A stretch of DNA of 64,000 nucleotides, taken from positions 5,274,580-5,338,579 of the forward strand of contig NZ_AP025018.1 in NCBI RefSeq assembly GCF_019977735.1, in the 5' to 3' direction. Source of the DNA: Calothrix sp. PCC 7716. GTDB taxonomy: Bacteria > Cyanobacteriota > Cyanobacteriia > Cyanobacteriales > Nostocaceae. The position numbers and the translations under genes are program-made. The notes beneath the pieces were generated by a model. That model saw nothing but the letters and a program-made list of their open reading frames with translations, was not told the origin of the DNA and ran no database searches. Shown one piece after another: positions 43,811 through 53,008 of the stretch; within the stretch, counting starts at the first letter, position 1; each line of letters starts with the position of its first letter.

Positions 43811-44170
43811 TTATTTTTTTAAATAAGACTTCACTTTTTCTATTAAATCACTAAACCGAAATGGTTTAGTTACATATTCATTGGCGCCTAAACTCAAAGC
43901 AATATCGCGATTACACTCATCATTAATTGCAGTTACAATAATGATTGGTAACTTTTCTCCTTGACTACGAAGTTCTTTTAATACAGCCCAACCATCTTTA
44001 ACTGGTAGACCTAAATCAAGCAATAGCAACTCAAAATCTTCACCTACAGCCATTTTTAACGCCTGTTCTCCATCGGCAGCAACTGTGGTTACAAATCCAT
44101 TTTTCTTAAACCCTTTTTGCATCACAGCAGCCAAACGTTCTTCATCTTCAGCAATTAATATACGGTTCAT
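43811..44170 (-). CDS. Receiver-only response regulator
   Basis: A 119-residue single receiver domain: acidic pair in AEDEERLAAV, phospho-acceptor Asp in LLLLDLGLPVKDGW, Thr in IIVTAI, Lys in VTKPFRF. The first ten residues equal those of the full-length OmpR-type regulator upstream, so it is a duplicate that lost the DNA-binding part. It may act as a phosphate sink or relay between the two kinases. The regulon motif (site C) lies about 230 bases before its start. Confidence 0.88.
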   Translation of the reverse strand: MNRILIAEDEERLAAVMQKGFKKNGFVTTVAADGEQALKMAVGEDFELLLLDLGLPVKDGWAVLKELRSQGEKLPIIIVTAINDECNRDIALSLGANEYVTKPFRFSDLIEKVKSYLKK

Positions 44171-44396
44171 AGTTATAAATAACGATTTTTATCAGAAAAT
44201 TTGACCCTATCCCCTCTATGTTATCATAGGTGTAAACAAGATTAATTTATGCAATTTTTATATAAAAGTACAAAATTTTTTATTTGATTTATTTTTGCAG
44301 CTTTACACACGACTAATAGTGTGAACAATTATTATTGAGACAATAATATCTGTACAACGAAAAAAACATAAGTATAAACATCAATATTCTACAGGT

Positions 44397-44437
44397 GAAT
44401 GAATATCTCATGAAAATCTGATGAGAAAATTCTCATG
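44397..44437. promoter_or_regulatory. Regulon motif, site C (receiver gene)
   Basis: A weaker copy of the motif, with ATGAGAAAATTCTCATG in place of ATGAGAANCTTCTCAYG. It overlaps the stop codon of the OmpR-type regulator and lies upstream of the receiver-only gene, as would be expected for feedback control. Confidence 0.5.
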
Positions 44438-45101
44438 TTCGTAAACGATAACCCATTCCTCGCACAGTTTCAATTATGTTACCGCCAAGTTTTTTTCGTA
44501 AATAGCCGACATAGACATCGACAATATTAGAACCAGGGTCATAGTCGTAACCCCACACCCTATCTAACAACTGCTCGCGACTTAATACTTGCCCTGGATG
44601 ACGGAAGAAGGTTTCAGCTAAAACAAATTCGCGTGCGGGTAGTTCAATTGTTTCTTCGTTCACTTTAACTTTACGTGCGTGTAAGTCTAAAACGATGTTT
44701 CCGAACTTAATGACTGTGCTTTCCGTAGCTTGTCTGCTAGAGTTATTACGTAGCCTTGCCTTAACACGGACTAACAATTCTTCAAATCGAAAAGGCTTGG
44801 TCATGTAATCATCGGCGCCTGCTTCAAAACCTGCAACTTTATCCTGAATGTCATCACGGGCAGTTAAAATAATTACTGGGACATTTTCACCTTGCCCGCG
44901 TAACTCTTCTAAAATCTCCAAGCCATCTTTACCTGGGAGCCCTAAATCTAAAATTAATAAATCAAAAGTACTACCATTAGCCATATCAGCAGCAGATTTG
45001 GCATCAGCTGCCACAGATGTAGTAAAACCATGAGAACGCAAACCTTTTTCAATAAAAGCGGCAATGCGGGGTTCATCTTCAGCGATGAGAATTCGATTCA
45101 T
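44433..45101 (-). CDS. OmpR-family response regulator
   Basis: A 222-residue regulator with a receiver domain (AEDEPRIAAF, phospho-acceptor in LLILDLGLPGKDGL, Lys in MTKPFRF) and a winged-helix DNA-binding domain (ELPAREFVLAETFFRHPGQV ... VDVYVGYLRKKLGG ... VRGMGYRL). It is the only DNA-binding regulator of the glycan island and so the best candidate to bind the 11-base direct repeats. Partner kinases are probably the two nearby sensors. About 260 bases separate it from the receiver-only gene. Confidence 0.92.
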   Translation of the reverse strand: MNRILIAEDEPRIAAFIEKGLRSHGFTTSVAADAKSAADMANGSTFDLLILDLGLPGKDGLEILEELRGQGENVPVIILTARDDIQDKVAGFEAGADDYMTKPFRFEELLVRVKARLRNNSSRQATESTVIKFGNIVLDLHARKVKVNEETIELPAREFVLAETFFRHPGQVLSREQLLDRVWGYDYDPGSNIVDVYVGYLRKKLGGNIIETVRGMGYRLRT

Positions 45102-45799
45102 TGATGCATTCCTCTTCGTAATGGTTCAAGAACAAAGCAATCACAACAGTAAAGGTAATTCCTATTTGACTTTTTAGAAATATTTTATACTAAAAACATT
45201 TTTCCGCTTTAGAGATTGAATTAAAACTCTTGGAAATTGCTAGACCAAGAAAAATACTATCATCTTTCTACGTATACTATGTAGCATTTGTGCCAGATGG
45301 TTAACTGTCCACGTTAGTATATAGCGCTCTTAAGGCATAATTACATATTCCGTACTATTATTGAACTAGAAAGAATTATTTTCACGTATAATTCGTGCTA
45401 TCTCAGAAATTTTGCTTTAATCCCCATAGTTGTTTCGTAAAGAAGTAAGCCAGTTTTTTGGCTTTAGAAAGCAAAATCGAAAGTTTTAAAATATCAGAAT
45501 AAAAGCAATGAAAAATTCAGTAATCAAGTAAAGCAAATAATTTGAGAGATTTTTATGTGAGTTGATGTTAGTAATTTATCTTCTGAAGTTAAAGAATTAG
45601 AGCTTAAGCAAATATTTTCACAATATGGCTCTGTAAAAAGAGTACGATTACCCATCGATAAAAAAACAGGTGAGAAGAGAGGACTAAGTGGATGGGTCGT
45701 ACTCTCAAAGTGAATAAAGCGATTACGAAAGTAGACGTAAGTCCACTGTGGTGTAATTTGTAATATTTATTTAATTTTAATGGCACGGCGAAGTTGATT
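45102..45799. other. Gene-poor gap with an RRM remnant
   Basis: Apart from the decayed RNA-binding gene at 45555-45713 and the promoter region of the OmpR-type regulator, I see no coding or repeat signal in this stretch. Confidence 0.5.
45555..45713 (+). pseudogene. Remnant of an RRM-type RNA-binding protein gene
   Basis: After an ATG and an in-frame TGA at codon 2, the frame reads VDVSNLSSEVKELELKQIFS, then QYGSVKRVRLPIDKKTGEKR and GLSGWVVLSK. This is the first half of an RNA-recognition-motif protein of the cyanobacterial Rbp type: RNP-2-like VSNL, and the G-S-V-K-R-V strand. RNP-1, normally RGFGFVEM, is degraded to RGLSGWVVL, and the rest is missing. It is non-functional as written. Confidence 0.7.
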
Positions 45800-47395
45800 C
45801 TAAATGCTTGAAATGTTTGTAACCAGCATTGATTCATTTCTTAACGTACCTATAGTTAATGGGTCGTAGCCTAATTGTTGAGTTATCCGTTCCTTGGCTA
45901 AAACTCGGTACTCCCAAAAATGCTCTCCTGTAGCGCATAGCCCTAAATACATATTGAGAACTTGGGGCTTTTTGAGCAGAAGCGTCCATAACTGGCGCCA
46001 AAACTGTCCTCGAATATCCGGTCTTCGTAAACCCTGATGCCAAATTAACTGAGCAATAAGGTGCAACTGCTTGCCTTTGGGAAGTTGCATGGTTTGTGTT
46101 CGCCTATAACGAGGAACAATACTGAGGCACTGCTGAAAACATCGCTTTAAATAATTGGCAGGTTCGTATAACTTCCAGAAGCCTTCGACATACTCTTTAG
46201 CAATTTCGGCAATAGGGCGGGTAGGAACAAAATTCATTAAAGTATTCTGGTCGCCCGTAACAATGATATCGGCGCCTGAAATTAAACGCTGCTCTGTTTG
46301 AAGTCGGTTCCAAAGGGCTGTGTTAGGCAACGCTTGGAGAATACCCAGCATAGGTTGAGGAATATTAGTCTGTTCAACAAAGGCTTGAATTCGTTCACCT
46401 GCACCAGAACGTTCTCCATCAAAGCCAAGGATAAACCCGGCATAAATCAGTAGTCCTGCTTCGTTTATCTTGCGGCAGGCATCTACTAACGGGTTGCGCG
46501 TATTTTGCATTTTGCGTGTAACAACAAGGCTATCTTGGTCAGGAGTTTCAATGCCGAGAAAGACAGCATAAAATCCTGCTTCTGCCATAAGCTCTAGTAA
46601 TTCATCATCTTCTGCTAAATTCACAGAAGCTTCGGTCATGAAGGTAAAAGGATAGTTATGTTGCTTCATCCAAGGTATCAATTCTCGTAAGAAGCGTTTG
46701 ACATTACGCTGATTCCCGATAAAATTGTCATCGACAATGAACAGTGACCCCCTAAAGCCTAAATCATAGAGATTTTGTAACTCTGCCAAAGTTTGCTTCG
46801 GTTCTTTAGTGCGCGGTTTGCGACCGTAAAGAGAAATAATGTCACAAAATTCGCAATTAAACGGACAACCGCGAGAAAACTGAATTGCCATCATGAAGTA
46901 AGCATCTCGCTCAAGTAGGTCAAACCTTGGCATAGGGCTAGTAGTTACATCTGGCTTTTCAATGGAGCGAAAAATTCCTTGGGCTTTACCTTGAGCAATA
47001 GCTTCTATGAACTGCGGAACCGTCATTTCCCCTTCATCTAGAATCAAGTAATGCGCTCCACAGTCAAGAGCATCTTGTGGCACAGACGTAGGGTAGGGAC
47101 CACCAACTGCTACTTTTTTGCCTAACTGTACAGCTTTTTTAATTAGGGCATGAAAATCTGGTTTCTGCGCCAGCATAGCAGACAGAATTACCAATTCACA
47201 CCACTCCCAATCTGCCTCTGTTTCTAAACTGACGTTGCGGTCATAAAATCGAATTTCCCAATCTTTTGGTAAAAGTGCTGCAACGGTGATAATTCCCAAG
47301 GGTGGAATAACTGCCTTTAGTCCTGCCATTTCCATCGCGCGGTCATAAGACCAAAAGGACTGAGGAAATTGGGGATAGAGCAATAATGTTTTCAT
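45800..47395 (-). CDS. B12-binding domain radical SAM protein (DUF4070 type)
   Basis: I chose the ATG at 47395 (531 residues; MKTLLLYPQFPQSFWSYDRA) because AAAGGAT precedes it; the longer frame from 47479 adds unlikely residues. The N-terminal half resembles a cobalamin-binding fold. The radical SAM cluster is held by CPFNCEFCD, followed by DDNFIGNQRNVKRFL and GIETPDQDSL. The C-terminal DUF4070 region follows. Such enzymes methylate unactivated carbons or rearrange lipids; the 2-methylhopanoid enzyme HpnP is a relative. The substrate is unknown. Confidence 0.87.
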   Translation of the reverse strand: MKTLLLYPQFPQSFWSYDRAMEMAGLKAVIPPLGIITVAALLPKDWEIRFYDRNVSLETEADWEWCELVILSAMLAQKPDFHALIKKAVQLGKKVAVGGPYPTSVPQDALDCGAHYLILDEGEMTVPQFIEAIAQGKAQGIFRSIEKPDVTTSPMPRFDLLERDAYFMMAIQFSRGCPFNCEFCDIISLYGRKPRTKEPKQTLAELQNLYDLGFRGSLFIVDDNFIGNQRNVKRFLRELIPWMKQHNYPFTFMTEASVNLAEDDELLELMAEAGFYAVFLGIETPDQDSLVVTRKMQNTRNPLVDACRKINEAGLLIYAGFILGFDGERSGAGERIQAFVEQTNIPQPMLGILQALPNTALWNRLQTEQRLISGADIIVTGDQNTLMNFVPTRPIAEIAKEYVEGFWKLYEPANYLKRCFQQCLSIVPRYRRTQTMQLPKGKQLHLIAQLIWHQGLRRPDIRGQFWRQLWTLLLKKPQVLNMYLGLCATGEHFWEYRVLAKERITQQLGYDPLTIGTLRNESMLVTNISSI

Positions 47396-47901
47396 ACTAT
47401 CCTTTTTTTGAAAATGCCTATCAATTATTCGGGCTTTGTAATAAAAATGTATTAATGATGTAATTAAAAAACTATTCATTTGTCAGTTTGTCCCTCAAAC
47501 AGTAATGATTTTCTATTTATTTTGACATCTACTAAAAGGAGGAATAAATATAAATTATTTGTGTAAATATAGCTACATTTTCAGACTTAATATTTCAGAT
47601 ATTGTTTGTTCCAATTCTTCTGTTTATATTTAACCTGGTACTTACATACTTTTGTATTGGTGGTAGAAATTGTGTCACTGCACAGGCAAGATGCCTGTGC
47701 CACAATTAATACAAAAATACTGATAAAAGGTTTTTGAGGGATTTTGAAGTTTATCTATTGAAACTATTGGTGTGTTGAAGATTTTGTAGCGAAATGTTAA
47801 ACAATGTTGCGAATAAGTCAAATATTGTAGCTTCGTAGAGAAATCGAGCGAAAGTACATGATACGATGCTTTCGATGATATAAAAAAGTATGGGAGAAGA
47901 C
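47396..47901. other. Intergenic region with a CAGGCATCTTGCC-type repeat and chlP promoter region
   Basis: A hairpin repeat, CACAGGCAAGATGCCTGTGC, is at 47680-47699, with a relative at about 7268-7285. The remaining AT-rich DNA precedes the divergent genes for the radical SAM protein and ChlP. I found no additional gene. Confidence 0.5.
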
Positions 47902-49125
47902 ATGGCGGCACTACGGGTTGCTGTTGTTGGCTCAGGTCCAGCTGGTTCATCTGCTGCCGAAATCTTGGCAAAAGCTGGCATCGAAACTTATTTGTTTGAG
48001 CGGAAACTAGATAATGCGAAGCCCTGCGGAGGCGCCATTCCCTTATGCATGGTTAGCGAGTTTGATTTACCAAGTAATATCATTGACCGTCAAGTGCGGA
48101 AAATGAAAATGATTTCGCCCTCTAACCGCGAGGTCGATATCAATCTTATAAAAGAAGATGAGTATATAGGTATGTGCCGTCGCGAGGTGCTAGATGGCTA
48201 CCTTCGTGACCGTGCAGCAAAACTTGGCGCCAATTTAATTAATGCGACAGTTCATAAATTAGATATTCCCACAAATAATACAGACCCTTATACCATTCAT
48301 TATGTAGACCATACTGAAGGCGGGGCACAGGGTATCGCCAAAACCCTGAAAGTCGATATGATAATTGGGGCAGATGGCGCCAACTCTCGCATCGCGAAAG
48401 AAATTGATGCTGGAGATTACAATTACGCAATTGCTTTCCAAGAGCGAATTCGTATTCCCGACAGTAAAATGGCGTATTACGAAGATTTAGCAGAAATGTA
48501 CGTTGGTGACGACGTTTCTACTGACTTCTATGCTTGGGTATTCCCCAAATACGACCACGTTGCTGTTGGTACTGGCACGATGCACATTAATAAAGCCAGC
48601 ATTAAACAACTTCAAGCTGGTATTCGTGCGCGCGCTGCAAGAAAGCTCGAAGGCGGTAAAATTATCAAAGTCGAAGCACACCCAATTCCCGAACACCCCC
48701 GTCCACGTCGAGTTGTCGGTCGTGTTGCATTAGTAGGTGATGCTGCCGGTTATGTTACCAAGTCATCGGGTGAAGGTATTTACTTTGCCGCAAAATCTGG
48801 ACGGATGTGCGCTGAAACTATTGTTGAATTATCCAATAACGGCACCACTATTCCAACCGAAGCTGACTTAAAAGTATATATCAAGCGTTGGGATAGAAAG
48901 TACGGATTAACTTACAAAGTACTCGACATTCTACAAAACGTTTTCTACCGTTCCGATGCAACTCGCGAAGCTTTTGTAGAAATGTGTGCTGACCTTGATG
49001 TACAAAGACTGACATTTGACAGCTACTTGTACAAAACAGTTGTGCCGGCAAACCCCATTACTCAGCTGAAAATAACCGCGAAGACCATCGGTAGCTTACT
49101 TCGGGGTAATGCTCTCGCACCATAG
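47902..49125 (+). CDS. chlP: Geranylgeranyl diphosphate/chlorophyll reductase
   Basis: The enzyme reduces the geranylgeranyl group to phytyl for chlorophyll, tocopherol and phylloquinone. ATG 47902 gives MAALRVAVVGSGPAGSSAAE, the usual N-terminus, with GGAGAAG eight bases upstream; ATG 47890 would add four residues. FAD-binding GSGPAGSS, the signature LDNAKPCGGAIPLCMVSEFD, VALVGDAAGYVTKSSGEGIY and the C-terminal region are all present at full length. The enzyme is associated with thylakoid membranes. The gene stands alone on its strand. Confidence 0.96.
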   Translation: MAALRVAVVGSGPAGSSAAEILAKAGIETYLFERKLDNAKPCGGAIPLCMVSEFDLPSNIIDRQVRKMKMISPSNREVDINLIKEDEYIGMCRREVLDGYLRDRAAKLGANLINATVHKLDIPTNNTDPYTIHYVDHTEGGAQGIAKTLKVDMIIGADGANSRIAKEIDAGDYNYAIAFQERIRIPDSKMAYYEDLAEMYVGDDVSTDFYAWVFPKYDHVAVGTGTMHINKASIKQLQAGIRARAARKLEGGKIIKVEAHPIPEHPRPRRVVGRVALVGDAAGYVTKSSGEGIYFAAKSGRMCAETIVELSNNGTTIPTEADLKVYIKRWDRKYGLTYKVLDILQNVFYRSDATREAFVEMCADLDVQRLTFDSYLYKTVVPANPITQLKITAKTIGSLLRGNALAP

Positions 49126-49167
49126 TCATTAATAGCGATTTTCAATGCAGCTAATACCATAAAAACA

Positions 49168-49219
49168 TTTCGCAGTGGCGCCAAGCACGTTTATATAACG
49201 TGGTGGCATCACTGCGAAT
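49168..49219. terminator. Hairpin downstream of chlP
   Basis: TTCGCAGTG (49170-49178) pairs with CACTGCGAA, and inside it GCACGTT pairs with AACGTG. The stem is followed by TAATTTTA. It is suited to end the chlP transcript, although the T run is short. Confidence 0.5.
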
Positions 49220-49540
49220 AATTTTACCTAATACCTAATATTTGTTCAGTTTATTAATTTATTAATATTTATATAATTATTTTTGCAATTCGTTATAAAG
49301 TAATTAATTTAAAAAATATAAGTAGCTGTAAGGTGGGCACTGCCCACCAAAGCTAGACCTCCGCACGGGGGGTGGCTCCCCTTGATAAAGGGGGCTAAAA
49401 ACCGCTATTTTCCCCCCTTATTAAGCCAGGGGGGATCGATTCCGATAAAATCTCTTAACCGAGTAGTATTGCTTATAGTATTTGTTATATATTTAGAGGT
49501 ATATAGACGAATAAACGACTCGATTTGTTTCATTGATAAG

Positions 49541-49580
49541 GATTGACGAAGTTCCCATAAAGATTTCATGAAAAGGGCAC
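49541..49580. promoter_or_regulatory. Regulon motif, site D (PEP-CTERM gene)
   Basis: On the minus strand this reads ATGAAATCTTTATGGGAAC, close to ATGAAATTTTTATGAGAAC at site B. Its orientation relative to its gene is the same as for sites A-C, and it lies about 95 bases before the PEP-CTERM gene. Confidence 0.5.
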
Positions 49581-49673
49581 TTTCGTGTTGGCAATGCTTC
49601 AGTATATTTACTACTTTAAATTAGTTATTCAAAAGAGAAAAACTCTTAGATTGCAATTAATGCGTTCCTAACA

Positions 49674-50414
49674 ATGAAACTAAGTTCGCTTACTAATAAC
49701 GCTTTGTCTGTGGTTGCAATTTCTACCATTGCCGCATTTGGTATCTGTAGTCAGGCAAAAGCTATTGTATTTTCTGGTAATTCTAGCGGTTTATGGGGAA
49801 AACCTGACCCAGGCATTAATTATGACGCACGCTATGAAGGTGTTGGTACTAGCTCATTTACTTGGGGGTTGGCACTTCCTGATGATTCCAACTTTGGTAC
49901 TGAAGCCAACAGTCTAACTTTTCAAGGTACGAAGTTTAACAGTAATTTAAATTCTTTATTTAAAATAGGCGACTTAACTTATTTCAATGGTACAGTGCCT
50001 TTATATACAAGCGTTGAGAAAGTTCCTTTAAAATTACAAGTTGCGTTCGAGAGTCCAACTATAATCAAAGAGAGCTTTAACTTTGACTTTAACTTAATAA
50101 ATGTACTTAATGACCCTAATAAGCCTATAGATAGTATCGATAATGCGGATTATGTGTATATTAGACCATCAACAGCTAGTCGCAGTTTTAAATATAACGG
50201 CGCGAGTTATACTTTAGACCTGACTGGATTTAGTCAAAATGGGGGTTTGACGAGTGTACCTGAATTCCGTGTAGTTGAAGGCGCCACAACAACAGCAGAA
50301 ATTTACGGCAGGATAACTTACGTTCCACCTGCCGAAAAAGTGCCCGAACCGGGAATAGTTATTGGTTTGTCATCACTAGGAGTTTACATGCTCGCTCGTA
50401 AAAACCGTAATTGA
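49674..50414 (+). CDS. PEP-CTERM sorting-domain protein
   Basis: A 246-residue exported protein with an N-terminal signal peptide (MKLSSLTNNALSVVAISTIA ... SQAKA). The end carries VPEPGIVIGLSSLGVYMLAR followed by KNRN: the PEP motif, one membrane span and a basic tail recognised by exosortase systems. The middle is a beta-rich region of the kind found in 'choice-of-anchor' proteins. PEP-CTERM proteins are tied to exopolysaccharide production in many bacteria, which fits the shared regulatory motif with the glycan island. Confidence 0.88.
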   Translation: MKLSSLTNNALSVVAISTIAAFGICSQAKAIVFSGNSSGLWGKPDPGINYDARYEGVGTSSFTWGLALPDDSNFGTEANSLTFQGTKFNSNLNSLFKIGDLTYFNGTVPLYTSVEKVPLKLQVAFESPTIIKESFNFDFNLINVLNDPNKPIDSIDNADYVYIRPSTASRSFKYNGASYTLDLTGFSQNGGLTSVPEFRVVEGATTTAEIYGRITYVPPAEKVPEPGIVIGLSSLGVYMLARKNRN

Positions 50415-50451
50415 GCGTCATTTTTATTATCACTAGATTTACTCTTGTATT

Positions 50452-51195
50452 TTATTCTACTCCTGTTGCGGATACGTTCTCACCTGTTGGAGCAGTGCTA
50501 GGCATTTCTAAACAATAACCCGCACCGTAAACCGTTTTGATGTAACGGGGATGACGGGGGTCTGGCTCAAGTTTAGTTCGTAAGTGACGGATATGGACAC
50601 GAATCGTTTCGATATCATCATCAGGGTCGTAACCCCAAACCTCCCGAAGAATTTCGCTAGGAGAAACAGTTTGACCGTGGCGTTGTAGTAAGCAATGGAG
50701 CAACTCAAACTCTAGATGAGTAAGTTTAACTGTTTCACCAAACCAAATCGCCTCGAAGCGTTCCGGGACTAGTGTCAAAGGTCCGTAATTAAGAATTTCG
50801 CTGTGTTTTGCGGCTTGGGGTATGCGGTCAGTACGTCGCAGCAGCGCCCGAACTCGTGCCAGCATTTCCTCGACTTCAAACGGTTTAGTCAGATAGTCAT
50901 CGGCGCCAGCGTTGAACCCCTCGACTTTATCTTGGGTTTGGCTTAAAGCTGTGAGCATTAGTACCGGAATTTCAGAAGTACGTTCATCTCGACGCAACCG
51001 CTGACAAACAGTAAAACCATCGACTCTCGGCAGCATCAAGTCGAGCATAATTAAATCCGGCTGTAGCTGGAGCGCTAAAGCTTGACCCTTAATGCCGTCT
51101 TCAGCTTGGCTGACATCGTAGCCAGCCATTTCTAAATTGACGGCAACGAGTTCTGAAATTGCGGGGTCGTCATCGATGACAAGAATCCTTGGCAT
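50452..51195 (-). CDS. rpaA: Response regulator RpaA
   Basis: A 247-residue OmpR-family regulator. It has [20 protein letters not shown], phospho-acceptor Asp in [36 protein letters not shown], and a C-terminal winged helix with [20 protein letters not shown] and VRTK-like [20 protein letters not shown]. The whole length closely matches cyanobacterial RpaA, the output regulator of the circadian clock and of phycobilisome energy distribution. It converges with the PEP-CTERM gene. The kinase partner (SasA) is not in the window. Confidence 0.93.
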   Translation of the reverse strand: MPRILVIDDDPAISELVAVNLEMAGYDVSQAEDGIKGQALALQLQPDLIMLDLMLPRVDGFTVCQRLRRDERTSEIPVLMLTALSQTQDKVEGFNAGADDYLTKPFEVEEMLARVRALLRRTDRIPQAAKHSEILNYGPLTLVPERFEAIWFGETVKLTHLEFELLHCLLQRHGQTVSPSEILREVWGYDPDDDIETIRVHIRHLRTKLEPDPRHPRYIKTVYGAGYCLEMPSTAPTGENVSATGVE

Positions 51196-51348
51196 TAGGT
51201 AATCTTATTACTTGTTATTAAGGATAAATAAGAATCTTTGAGTGGTGCAAAGATTGCTGTATTGATTATAAAAAAGTTTTTAAATCTAACATAAATATTA
51301 AGGTGAAAAATTTGTAAATCTTGGCTAAAATCAAAAATCTTGTATATC

Positions 51349-52395
51349 ATGCGTTATCCTGCATACAATCCGTCATGGTTTTTACACAACGGTTTCCTCA
51401 TGAGTCTATACGTCGGCGTATGGATAATGCCGAACTGGGAAAATTTCGTTGTAGATGCTGAACCCCCTTTCCAGCAACATATATTTACAGGCGCCCAAGG
51501 GGTACCTTTGTTTGGTTTATACGCAATTCCTCCTAAACCGCGCGGTACTATAGTGGCAACTTATGGAATAACAGGGAGACTTGAAAATCAATATTCCTTA
51601 CTAATTCTTGCTCGTAAGGCATACGCATGTTCTTATGCAGTCGTTATATTTGATTGGCGCGCGCATGGTAAGTCAATGGAATTATCGCCGACTCTAACTT
51701 CAGACGGGTTATACGAGGGTGAGGATTTTGTGAGAATTGCAGAGCAGGCAGCAGCGTTAGGATGTCCAAGTAAGTTTTGGTTCGTTGGGTTTTCATTAGG
51801 AGGACAACTAGCACTTTGGTCTGGGAAAGTGGCGCCGGAAATATTGGGTGAAAATACGAATTGCATCAGGGATTCAGATATCGGGGGTGTAGTAGCAGTT
51901 TGTCCGTCCTTAGACTCAAACCGCTCATTGAATTATTTAATAAAACATCCTACAGGGAGATACATAGAAAAAGGTATAACGATGCGGTTGAAAGAGTTAG
52001 CTCAGGAACTGCATAATCTGCATCCAGAAGCAATTGATGAAGAAGCCATAAAAAGAATTGATAGTATTTGGGCATTTGATAACGAGTTAGTCATTGAGAA
52101 ACTGGGTTTTCCTTCAGTCGAAGCATATTACGATGCAACAAGTGGTTTACACGTACTACCTGACCTTCGTAAACCAACATTAATTATTTACGCAGAAGAT
52201 GACCCATTTTTTGACCCAACATTAGTAGAAGATTTGAAAATTGCCTGCGAGCAAAATCCAGTAATTGATTTATTGCTCACCCGTTACGGTGGTCATGTTT
52301 TTTACTTCAACAGCAAAAAAGGTCAGGAGCAAGCAGGAGATCCTGACCGTTGGTGGGCGTGGAATCGAGTTCTACAATGGATTGAGAATCAGTAG
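51349..52395 (+). CDS. Alpha/beta-fold hydrolase (YheT-like)
   Basis: The ATG at 51349 (MRYPAYNPSWFLHNGFLMSL) is preferred to the TTG at 51340. The protein shows the nucleophile elbow GFSLGGQ, an FDWRAHGKS loop, and a late catalytic Asp (IIYAEDDPFFDP) and His (YGGHVFYF). The layout matches the YheT/embryogenesis-associated hydrolase group, whose members act on lipids or esters. No signal peptide or transmembrane region is evident. It is a single gene, followed by heptamer repeats. Confidence 0.88.
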   Translation: MRYPAYNPSWFLHNGFLMSLYVGVWIMPNWENFVVDAEPPFQQHIFTGAQGVPLFGLYAIPPKPRGTIVATYGITGRLENQYSLLILARKAYACSYAVVIFDWRAHGKSMELSPTLTSDGLYEGEDFVRIAEQAAALGCPSKFWFVGFSLGGQLALWSGKVAPEILGENTNCIRDSDIGGVVAVCPSLDSNRSLNYLIKHPTGRYIEKGITMRLKELAQELHNLHPEAIDEEAIKRIDSIWAFDNELVIEKLGFPSVEAYYDATSGLHVLPDLRKPTLIIYAEDDPFFDPTLVEDLKIACEQNPVIDLLLTRYGGHVFYFNSKKGQEQAGDPDRWWAWNRVLQWIENQ

Positions 52396-52428
52396 AAAGT
52401 GCTGAGTGCTGAGTGCTGAGTGCTGAGT
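52394..52428. repeat. Tandem GTGCTGA heptamers
   Basis: Three or more direct copies of the heptamer directly follow the hydrolase stop codon; the same unit recurs inverted at 53082-53140. Confidence 0.75.
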
Positions 52429-52604
52429 AATTAATAATACATTTAGCTGTGTATAATTCGTTTTTAGTAATTTATGTACAGTTACAGTATCAATAATTAC
52501 TTTTGCTATGTTAACGTTTTATACGTAGCTGTATATCCCTGACTGTTTTTTAGCACTCAGTAGAAGCGCATTTTTTATTTGCTTTCATCAATTGAGCGTT
52601 TAAT

Positions 52605-53000
52605 ATGAGTAGAGTTGAAAAATTTGAAGATTTAATTGCTTGGCAAAAAGCAAGAATTTTAACCAAATCTATTTATAAAGTGACTGGGCAAGGCAAATTT
52701 GCTAATGATTTCGGTCTTTGTAAACAGATACAACGAGCATCTGTTTCTATTATGTCAAACATTGCTGAGGGATTCGAGCGAAATCGCCCAGGTAAATTTC
52801 ATCAATTTCTATCCATAGCTAAATCTTCATGTGCTGAAGTTCGTTCTCAACTTTATGTAGCTCTTGATGCTGGTTATCTTTTGCAGCTAGATTTTGATGA
52901 ACTTTTAAGTCAGGCAGAAGAAGTTGCTAGGGTGACAGGTGGTTTACGTGCTTCAATTGAACAACGTAAAAATTTACAATCCAGTAAATTACCAAAATAG
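52605..53000 (+). CDS. Four-helix-bundle protein (S23 rRNA intervening-sequence type)
   Basis: A 131-residue protein with the family pattern [11 protein letters not shown], then [20 protein letters not shown], and [20 protein letters not shown]. These small helical proteins were first found encoded in intervening sequences of 23S rRNA and are now known as free-standing genes; their function is unknown. There is no rRNA gene here. It is surrounded by repeats and may be mobile. Confidence 0.9.
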   Translation: MSRVEKFEDLIAWQKARILTKSIYKVTGQGKFANDFGLCKQIQRASVSIMSNIAEGFERNRPGKFHQFLSIAKSSCAEVRSQLYVALDAGYLLQLDFDELLSQAEEVARVTGGLRASIEQRKNLQSSKLPK

Positions 53001-53008
53001 TAATAAAG

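Noticed and set aside
45800-47395. HpnP (hopanoid 2-methyltransferase)
   Set aside because: The radical SAM/B12/DUF4070 layout is shared, but this layout is common to many enzymes and no hopanoid gene is nearby.
52605-53000. rRNA intervening sequence because of the S23-type protein
   Set aside because: No 23S rRNA sequence is present on either side; such genes also occur alone.
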